From: Methanomassiliicoccales archaeon PtaU1.Bin030
GTDB lineage: Archaea > Thermoplasmatota > Thermoplasmata > Methanomassiliicoccales > Methanomassiliicoccaceae
Length of the DNA stretch: 12,109 bases
Reading direction: 5' to 3'
Assembly (NCBI GenBank): GCA_002067635.1
Contig: MVRB01000099.1
Location: 1-12,109 of the forward strand
Shown: one piece after another, positions 7,269 through 12,109 of the stretch
Numbering within the stretch: the first letter of the stretch is position 1
Layout of the letters: the number at the start of each line of letters is the position of its first letter
The notes under the pieces: model-generated
Seen by the model: the letters and a program-made list of their open reading frames with translations, nothing else
Databases searched by the model: none
What the model was told of the DNA's origin: nothing
Position numbers and translations under genes: made by a program

Positions 7269-7946
7269 TTATTCCCGACGGCCGTCGAACCACATGGCCA
7301 GCTGGTCTGCGATGGCGGAGAATGTGCTCTCCAGCTGATGCGTGTCCCCATGCCGGGCCTCCTCGATGCGGAGGACATTTCCCCCCTTGGCCTTGAGATC
7401 GTTACAGGAGACCACAATTTCCGCCACATCCCTCGAACCATAGATGATCAAGGTGCGTCCAGAGCGATCACTGCTGGTTGGCGGGAGGCTCTTGAGGTAG
7501 TCGAACACCGCGCTGGGGCGCTCCTGCTTGACGCGGTAGCTCCTCACCTTGTGCAGCAGCTCCCGGGTCCGGGCGCAATAGTCCGGATCAAGCGGAGGCG
7601 AGATGCCGATAGCATAGTCGGCGTCGCTCAGCAATGCGAGGCGGCCTCCAAGGGAGTGGCCGATGGCCACCACCTTCCCGAACTTTCGGCAGTATCGTAT
7701 CGCGGCCCCCATGTCTGCGAGGAACTCGTCATCCATGGTCAGCTGGTGTTCCCCATGCCCACGCAGGTCGATGGTGCACGCCGCCAGGCCCTGCTCGGCG
7801 ACCCTCCAGGCCAGGCCCAGCAGCTCCTCCTTGCAGCCGCCGTAGCCGTGGGCGATCACCGCTGCACCCTTGGGCGAGGCAGGTGAGACGAGGATACCCG
7901 GCACCTGGAAACCGCGCCCCTTGATTTCAACTCTCTCGATGTTCAT
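7269..7946 (-). CDS. Alpha/beta hydrolase
   Basis: Cytoplasmic hydrolase of 225 residues with a classic alpha/beta-hydrolase layout. The oxyanion-hole motif is HGYGG (33-37). The nucleophile elbow is GHSLGG (96-101, Ser98). The likely acid is Asp173 in YGSRD, and the base is His199 or His203 in EEARHGDTHQL. DLRGHGEH (60-67) is typical of the esterase/peptidase-like branch of the fold. The cap region (about 118-160) is short and helical. The substrate cannot be deduced; a carboxylesterase or acyl-transfer role is most common for this size. ATG at 7946 is preceded by GTGAT at 7959-7955 (minus strand), eight bases away, which may act as a ribosome binding site. The gene is transcribed away from ubiD across a shared promoter region and is probably followed in the same mRNA by the cupin gene. 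Confidence 0.88.
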   Translation of the reverse strand: MNIERVEIKGRGFQVPGILVSPASPKGAAVIAHGYGGCKEELLGLAWRVAEQGLAACTIDLRGHGEHQLTMDDEFLADMGAAIRYCRKFGKVVAIGHSLGGRLALLSDADYAIGISPPLDPDYCARTRELLHKVRSYRVKQERPSAVFDYLKSLPPTSSDRSGRTLIIYGSRDVAEIVVSCNDLKAKGGNVLRIEEARHGDTHQLESTFSAIADQLAMWFDGRRE

Positions 7947-8065
7947 GGTCTCGAATCACACAATTGGCTGCATCCGGCCGATGGCCGGGAGGCGATAAAT
8001 AGATGATTGGAGGGTTACACTCAGACCACCATCCATTATTATAATGTCATGCACAATTACCAGGC
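7947..8065. promoter_or_regulatory. Divergent promoter region between hydrolase and ubiD
   Basis: This 119-base spacer carries a promoter for each side. For ubiD (plus strand), CATTATTATAATG at 8034-8046 is a clear TATA-like block centred about 26 bases before ATG 8066, implying a leaderless or short-leader transcript. For the hydrolase (minus strand), CTATTTATCG at 8003-7994 is a weaker TATA-like block about 50 bases before ATG 7946. A perfect inverted repeat (7974-7988) lies between that box and the expected transcription start. Confidence 0.5.
7974..7988. repeat. Perfect inverted repeat CCGGCC-GAT-GGCCGG
   Basis: Two six-base arms with a three-base spacer. On the minus strand it falls just after the hydrolase TATA-like box, so it could be an operator, or a hairpin if transcribed. 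GC-rich arms of this length can also arise by chance in this genome. Confidence 0.4.
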
Positions 8066-9328
8066 ATGGCCCTGCGTGATCTTCTAGCAAAGATGAAGGA
8101 CGTGGTCAAGGTCGATGAGGATGTTTCCCTGGACCTCGAGGTCTCCAGGATACTGATGAGGGACCAGACCCGCCCAGTCCTGTTCTCCAAGCTCCATGGC
8201 ATGCGTGCAGCCGGTAACCTGTGGTCCACTCGGGAGAGGATCGCCGAGGCCATGCAGATCAAGAAAGAGCAGCTGATCCCTATGATGCTGGAGGCCATGG
8301 CCCACCCCGCTCCGCCGAAGCAGGTGGGGGACGCCCCTTTCATGGACGATGTCAGACAGGAGTTCGACCTCACCTCCCTGCCCATACCCAAATACTTCCC
8401 CAGGGACCAGGGCCGATACATCACCTCAGCTGTGGCCGTTGCCGAGTTCGAGGGGAAGCGCAACGTCAGCTTCCACCGCATGTACCTGCTGGACAAGCGC
8501 TCCTTCGCCCTCAGGTTGGTCCCCCGGCACCTGTACACGATGTGGAAGGGAGCGCAGGCCAAGGGAAGGGACCTCCCGGTGGCATTCTGCATGGGCCTGT
8601 GCCCGCCGATACTGCTAGCTGCGGCCACATCCACAGACTACGGCACCGATGAGATGCACATCGCCTCCGCCCTGAAGGAGAGGACGCTGGGCTCGCCACT
8701 GGATGTAGCCAAGCTCAACAACGGCCTGCTGGTGCCGGCGCAGTCGGAGATCGTGTTCGAAGGGCGTATCACCTCTCGTATGGTCGACGAGGGGCCGTTC
8801 ATGGACATCACCGGTACGTACGATTCGGTGCGTCCGGCGCCGGTGTTCGAGGTTGACCGCCTCTACCTGAGGAAGGACCCTGTGTTCCATCTCCTGCTTC
8901 CGGGCGGGTACGAGCATTACCTGATGATGGGCCTGCCACGGGAACCGATAATATATCGCACCGTCAACCAGGTGGTCCCGCGCGTCCACGGCGTCCGCCT
9001 CACTGAGGGCGGATGCTGCTGGCTAAATGGGGTCGTGTCCATAACCAAGAACAAGGAAGGTGACGGCATCAACGCCGCCCTGGCCGCGTTCTCCGGTCAC
9101 CCGTCGATGAAGAAGGTCACCATCGTGGACGAGGACATCGACATATTCGACGACCGCCAGGTGGAATGGGCGGAGGCGACCCGGTTCCAGGCATCGCGCT
9201 CCCTTCTGGTGATCAACAACGCTGCAGGTTCATCCCTCGATCCCTCGGCCGAGGGGACCACATCGAAGATGGCCATCGATGCCACCAAGCCCTTCGGGGC
9301 CAAGGGGTTCGACCGCGCCGTTCTGTGA
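8066..9328 (+). CDS. UbiD-family decarboxylase; candidate anhydromevalonate phosphate decarboxylase
   Basis: UbiD-family decarboxylase of 420 residues, expected to use prenylated FMN made by a UbiX partner, which is not in this window. Signatures are SFHRMYLLD (135-143, with Arg138 as candidate active-site arginine), DEGPFMDITG (241-250, with Glu242 and Asp247 matching the acidic pair of the E-R-E/D triad), VDEDIDIFDDRQVEWAEATR (354-373) and the C-terminal SLDPSA plus KMAIDATKPFG. Short archaeal members of about this size include the decarboxylase of the archaeal mevalonate pathway, which turns trans-anhydromevalonate 5-phosphate into isopentenyl phosphate. This is the most likely role here, but it is inferred from family and size. 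An aromatic-acid decarboxylase remains possible. The ATG at 8066 fits a strong TATA-like box. The gene ends four bases from the end of purA, tail to tail. Confidence 0.88.
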   Translation: MALRDLLAKMKDVVKVDEDVSLDLEVSRILMRDQTRPVLFSKLHGMRAAGNLWSTRERIAEAMQIKKEQLIPMMLEAMAHPAPPKQVGDAPFMDDVRQEFDLTSLPIPKYFPRDQGRYITSAVAVAEFEGKRNVSFHRMYLLDKRSFALRLVPRHLYTMWKGAQAKGRDLPVAFCMGLCPPILLAAATSTDYGTDEMHIASALKERTLGSPLDVAKLNNGLLVPAQSEIVFEGRITSRMVDEGPFMDITGTYDSVRPAPVFEVDRLYLRKDPVFHLLLPGGYEHYLMMGLPREPIIYRTVNQVVPRVHGVRLTEGGCCWLNGVVSITKNKEGDGINAALAAFSGHPSMKKVTIVDEDIDIFDDRQVEWAEATRFQASRSLLVINNAAGSSLDPSAEGTTSKMAIDATKPFGAKGFDRAVL

Positions 9329-9332
9329 TAGC

Positions 9333-10640
9333 TCAGGTCGACCAGCGCCTCTTGCGCAGGTCTATGGTCTCATCCCTTCCCTTCCCCAGTGAGATTATGC
9401 CGATCGGCGTCCCCGTGTTGGTGGTGATGATGTCCATGAACTTACGTAGGTTGCGGGGTAGTGCCGAGTACCCCTTCCTGCACATTGCCGCGGTGTCCCC
9501 TCCCCAGCCAGCCCAGCCGTCCACCTCTTCGTAGACCGGCTTGGCGCGGGAGAGCTTGGTCACCGATCCCGGAAAGTCCTGCACTATCTCCCCGTCGATA
9601 TCGTAGGCCACGCAGACCTTGATCACGGGGATGTCGTTGAGGACGTCCACCTTGGTCATGGCCAGCGAGGTCACCCCGCTCAGCCTGCAGGCATGCCGGA
9701 CGACCACGAGGTCCAGCCAGCCGCAGCGGCGAGGCCGTCCGGTGGTGGTTCCGAACTCTCCCCCCACGCTCCGGAGGCGTGCTCCCATCTCGTCATGGAG
9801 CTCGGTTACGAAGGGACCCGCCCCCACCCTGGTGGTGTAGGCCTTGGTCACCCCTATCACATCGCCGATCGCCGAGGGAGGGACTCCAGCACCGGAGCAT
9901 ATGCCTCCCGCGGTGCAGCTAGAAGATGTAACGTAGGGGTAGGTGCCATGATCTATGTCCAGCATCGTGCCCTGGGCTCCCTCGAAGAGGACCTTGGCCC
10001 CCTGCTCGATGGCGGAGTTCACAATAACCGATGTATCCCGCACATAGGGGCCGAAGATCCTCCCGTACTCCAGCAGAGAGCGGAGGATGGCGAACCGGTC
10101 CTGCTCCAGTTTGGTCCCCAGAGCGCTGGCCAGCCTCTCCTTCAGGGGGAAGATCATATCCAGCCTCTCCCGGAGATAGGCCTCGTCCTGGAGGTCCCCC
10201 ATCCGGATCCCTGCGCGAGCGACCTTGTCCGAATAGCACGGCCCGATGCCCCGGCCGGTGGTACCCACACCCTTCGACCCCCGGCTCCTCTCCTCGGCAC
10301 CATCGAGCAGACGGTGGTAGGGAAGGACAACGTTGGCGCGATCGGAGATGATGAGGCCGCTGCCGCTCCGCCCCGTCTTCCTGATGGCCTCCATCTCCAC
10401 GAGCAGCTCCTCGCAGTCGATTACCACGCCGTTACCGATGACCGAGGTCACGCCTTCGCGTATTATCCCTGAGGGAAGGATGTGCAGGGCGAACACCTCA
10501 TCCCCCACCTTGATGGTGTGGCCAGCGTTAGCCCCGCCTTGGAATCTGACCACCATATCGGCGTCCTCGGCCAAGTAGTCAGTGATCTTTCCCTTACCCT
10601 CATCTCCCCATTGAGAACCTATAACAGCAAGCGTTGGCAT
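9333..10640 (-). CDS. purA: Adenylosuccinate synthetase
   Basis: Joins IMP and aspartate using GTP to give adenylosuccinate, the first committed step to AMP. The protein has 435 residues and is full length for the family. Motifs in order: GSQWGDEGKGK (8-18, P-loop, catalytic Asp13), GGANAGHT (35-42, catalytic His41), GTTGRGIGPCY (126-136, IMP binding), FEGAQGTMLDID (219-230), FGTTTGRPRRCGWLD (296-310, aspartate and IMP site), TKVD (329-332, guanine recognition) and SLGKGRDETI (417-426) near the end. All key residues are present. ATG at 10640 is preceded on the minus strand by GGTGG at 10649-10645, four bases away, and by a TATA-like block about 40 bases upstream. It is therefore likely to be expressed from its own promoter even though trm1 lies upstream in the same direction. 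Confidence 0.98.
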   Translation of the reverse strand: MPTLAVIGSQWGDEGKGKITDYLAEDADMVVRFQGGANAGHTIKVGDEVFALHILPSGIIREGVTSVIGNGVVIDCEELLVEMEAIRKTGRSGSGLIISDRANVVLPYHRLLDGAEERSRGSKGVGTTGRGIGPCYSDKVARAGIRMGDLQDEAYLRERLDMIFPLKERLASALGTKLEQDRFAILRSLLEYGRIFGPYVRDTSVIVNSAIEQGAKVLFEGAQGTMLDIDHGTYPYVTSSSCTAGGICSGAGVPPSAIGDVIGVTKAYTTRVGAGPFVTELHDEMGARLRSVGGEFGTTTGRPRRCGWLDLVVVRHACRLSGVTSLAMTKVDVLNDIPVIKVCVAYDIDGEIVQDFPGSVTKLSRAKPVYEEVDGWAGWGGDTAAMCRKGYSALPRNLRKFMDIITTNTGTPIGIISLGKGRDETIDLRKRRWST

Positions 10641-10669
10641 CGGTCCACCAGCGGGATTACGTCAGTGGA

Positions 10670-10692
10670 ACGAAGTATTTTAATTGTTTCGT
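10670..10692 (-). promoter_or_regulatory. TATA-like promoter of purA flanked by short inverted repeat
   Basis: On the minus strand an A/T block reading AATTAAAATAC, centred about 40 bases before the purA ATG, should place the transcription start about 15 bases ahead of it. This leaves room for the GGTGG ribosome binding site. The block is bracketed by ACGAA (10670-10674) and TTCGT (10688-10692). The 62-base trm1-purA gap shows no strong T-run terminator for trm1. Confidence 0.45.
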
Positions 10693-10702
10693 CACATATA
10701 TC

Positions 10703-11803
10703 TTATATTGTTTTATAAATATCGAGCACTTCCCTGGAGGAGAGCTCTGTGCGGATACCTGTCGGCGAGAAATGCGTGCGGGACACCTTACCGCAGGCTC
10801 CCAGAGCCTCGAGGACCGCTCCCAACGGCCGGGGCGACGTCCTGGACAACGAAGCCAGCTCGTCATTGTCGTAGAAGTAAGGGACCTCCAGCTCCCCCCT
10901 CCAAAGTTCGAGGTACTTCTCGCATCGTGAGCGCTTGTGCAGCCCCTCACCCGCCCTCATGCTGTTCAGCGTCTCGTGGTCGTGAAGGGGGCCAAGCCAC
11001 AGTGGCCCCATGGAGCGGGCAGATATTCTCTCGGGGGACACGGTACGGCTGCCCGTTCCGGGATCGTAATCGATGAATCCCAGCTTCTCCAAGGTGCGAT
11101 CGGCCTCGGCCCCGCCCTCCTTCATTCGTACGAAGGTGCGCATGTAGTGGTCCGCGTAGTACGATAGCACGGTGTCCAGGCCCTTGTCCTCCTTGGCCGC
11201 CTCCCTGGCGATGTGGCCGATGAGGATACGCAGCCCGGTCTCATGCCCGAAGGGGCTTCGCTGGGAGAAAGCACCGTAGCGTCGAGCGCACTTCTTGGGA
11301 TAGGTTCCTGCCAAGGGAGCCGTGTCCGTGGCCGTTATGCCCGCCATCCCGGACCTCTTCAGTCCCTGAAGGACCGCGGGCACGAACGGTACCGGCGTGC
11401 CGAAGGGGTCGAGATCAATGTAATCAAAGACCCGCCTCGCCAACAGGCAGCGGAGGTCCTCGTTGGAGGCCTCCACGTTGCCAGTGGAGTTCAGGTCCGC
11501 GTTCGCTGTGATGTACGCGCAGGCCTCGGCGTCCTTGTCGTTGGCGACCATTAGCACATCCGGCCGGGCCTCATGAGCTATGCGGACGGCCCTCACACCG
11601 GTGGCGGCCATGGCGTCCAGGGCCGTCCTAACCTTGGGAGAGGATGCCAGGAGCATCACCGAGACGTCACGGTTGAACGACATCTGGTCATTGAAGAACA
11701 CCCGTCCGATGCGCTTCCCTGGCCCCTTGTTGGAATGCAGCTCGGGAACGTATACCTCGGTAGACCCTTCCCTGATGATAACAGAGCCTTCAGGAGAGCT
11801 CAC
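10703..11803 (-). CDS. trm1: tRNA (guanine(26)-N(2))-dimethyltransferase
   Basis: SAM-dependent enzyme that methylates N2 of G26 in tRNA, 366 residues. Family signatures are VFFNDQMSFNRDVSV (35-49), the SAM-binding LDAMAATGVRAVRIAHE (62-78), NDKDAEAC (88-95), the catalytic DLDPFGTP (130-137) and ATDTAPLAGTYPKKCARRYG (158-177). The C-terminal domain contains GPLWLGPLHD (266-275). Just before it, where many Trm1 proteins have two cysteine pairs that bind zinc, residues 241-265 contain no cysteine at all. The start is GTG at 11803, whose last two bases form part of the upstream NTPase stop (GTGA overlap), so the two are probably translated in sequence. The first residues (EGSVIIREGSTEVYVP) match the usual Trm1 opening and support this start. 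Identification is firm. Confidence 0.95.
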   Translation of the reverse strand: MSSPEGSVIIREGSTEVYVPELHSNKGPGKRIGRVFFNDQMSFNRDVSVMLLASSPKVRTALDAMAATGVRAVRIAHEARPDVLMVANDKDAEACAYITANADLNSTGNVEASNEDLRCLLARRVFDYIDLDPFGTPVPFVPAVLQGLKRSGMAGITATDTAPLAGTYPKKCARRYGAFSQRSPFGHETGLRILIGHIAREAAKEDKGLDTVLSYYADHYMRTFVRMKEGGAEADRTLEKLGFIDYDPGTGSRTVSPERISARSMGPLWLGPLHDHETLNSMRAGEGLHKRSRCEKYLELWRGELEVPYFYDNDELASLSRTSPRPLGAVLEALGACGKVSRTHFSPTGIRTELSSREVLDIYKTI

Positions 11804-12109
11804 AGAAGTTCGCCTTTCATAAGCTTCATGATCTTGTACGGAAGCAGGTTCCTGTTTATGGGCGTCACCTCGAGGATGCGGACATCGTCCCGGCGCCTAA
11901 TATCCTGCAAAAGCGGGTTGCGGGATTTCTTGTGCAAGGTCAACAGAAGTGGTTTCTCCACGTCCAACGCATGCTTCACCGTTTCGATGAAGGTCTGGGA
12001 CTCTACCTCCATCCTGCCTACCTCGTCAATGACTATGACGTCAGCGTCCTCGCAGGCCTTTATGAGCGCCTTCACGCCCACGCGTTCCAGTGCCTCCAGG
12101 TCCACGCCG
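11800..12109 (-). CDS. THEP1-type nucleoside-triphosphatase, C-terminal part (5' end outside window)
   Basis: C-terminal about 100 residues of a P-loop NTPase of the THEP1 family, small archaeal/bacterial enzymes that hydrolyse ATP, GTP and other NTPs. The Walker A motif lies beyond the right edge. Visible are a GVDLEALE segment, the Walker B block ADVIVIDEVGRMEVES, a strand reading KPLLLTLHKKS, and the NRNLLP-type ending that closes these proteins (VTPINRNLLPYKIMKLM). The frame runs off the window with no stop, so the gene continues; the GTG at 12105 is internal. The gene overlaps the trm1 start by four bases (GTGA), an arrangement that links an NTPase of unclear biological role to tRNA modification in the same transcript. 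The family call is good; the physiological role is not known. Confidence 0.85.
   Translation of the reverse strand, partial: GVDLEALERVGVKALIKACEDADVIVIDEVGRMEVESQTFIETVKHALDVEKPLLLTLHKKSRNPLLQDIRRRDDVRILEVTPINRNLLPYKIMKLMKGELL

Noticed and set aside
7089..7886. Plus-strand 265-residue open frame opposite the cupin and hydrolase genes
   Set aside because: It spans two real minus-strand genes with clear catalytic motifs and shows no recognisable domain of its own.
9693..10472. Plus-strand 259-residue open frame opposite purA
   Set aside because: purA is complete on the other strand with every family motif; this frame has no recognisable content.
1..12109. Defence system, prophage, integrated element or CRISPR array
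   Set aside because: No integrase, transposase, terminal repeats, spaced repeats or abrupt base-composition change was seen; nearly every base belongs to recognisable housekeeping or metabolic genes.

Overview
The window looks like ordinary chromosome from a GC-rich archaeon. The evidence is an archaeal/eukaryotic-type glutamyl-tRNA synthetase, an archaeal Trm1 tRNA methyltransferase next to a THEP1-type NTPase, a short archaeal UbiD-family decarboxylase, and AT-rich TATA-like boxes about 25 bases ahead of several start codons. The last point suggests short or absent 5' leaders. The gene mix and base composition would suit a Thermoplasmatota / Methanomassiliicoccales-like euryarchaeon, but that placement is inference. 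I see no mobile element, CRISPR array, tRNA or rRNA.

Left part, plus strand (1-5092): the 3' portion of cysS (cysteinyl-tRNA synthetase) overlaps a radical SAM enzyme of unknown function. An AT-rich promoter with a symmetric repeat follows. It drives a two-gene iron block: a DtxR-type metalloregulator with a C-terminal FeoA-like domain, then feoB, the ferrous iron transporter. A LysE/RhtB-type exporter with its own TATA-like box ends this arm and converges on the next gene.

Middle, minus strand (5105-7946): gltX (glutamyl-tRNA synthetase), a single-domain cupin and an alpha/beta hydrolase. The hydrolase and cupin may be co-transcribed. A 119-base divergent promoter region (7947-8065) separates them from the next gene.

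Right part: a plus-strand UbiD-family decarboxylase (8066-9328), a candidate for the archaeal mevalonate-pathway decarboxylase, converges within 4 bases on purA (adenylosuccinate synthetase, minus). Upstream of purA on the same strand lie trm1 (tRNA G26 dimethyltransferase) and the 3' part of a THEP1-type NTPase. The last two overlap through a GTGA start/stop.

The genes are mostly housekeeping: translation (cysS, gltX, trm1), purine synthesis (purA), iron uptake and its control (dtxR-feoB), and possibly isoprenoid synthesis (ubiD). The points most worth following up are the uncharacterised radical SAM enzyme with a C-terminal cysteine cluster, the fused regulator/FeoA domain beside feoB with an altered metal site, and two housekeeping enzymes that lack usual motif residues (the KMSKS-like loop of GltX and the zinc cysteines of Trm1). 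I found no convincing wholly new system.
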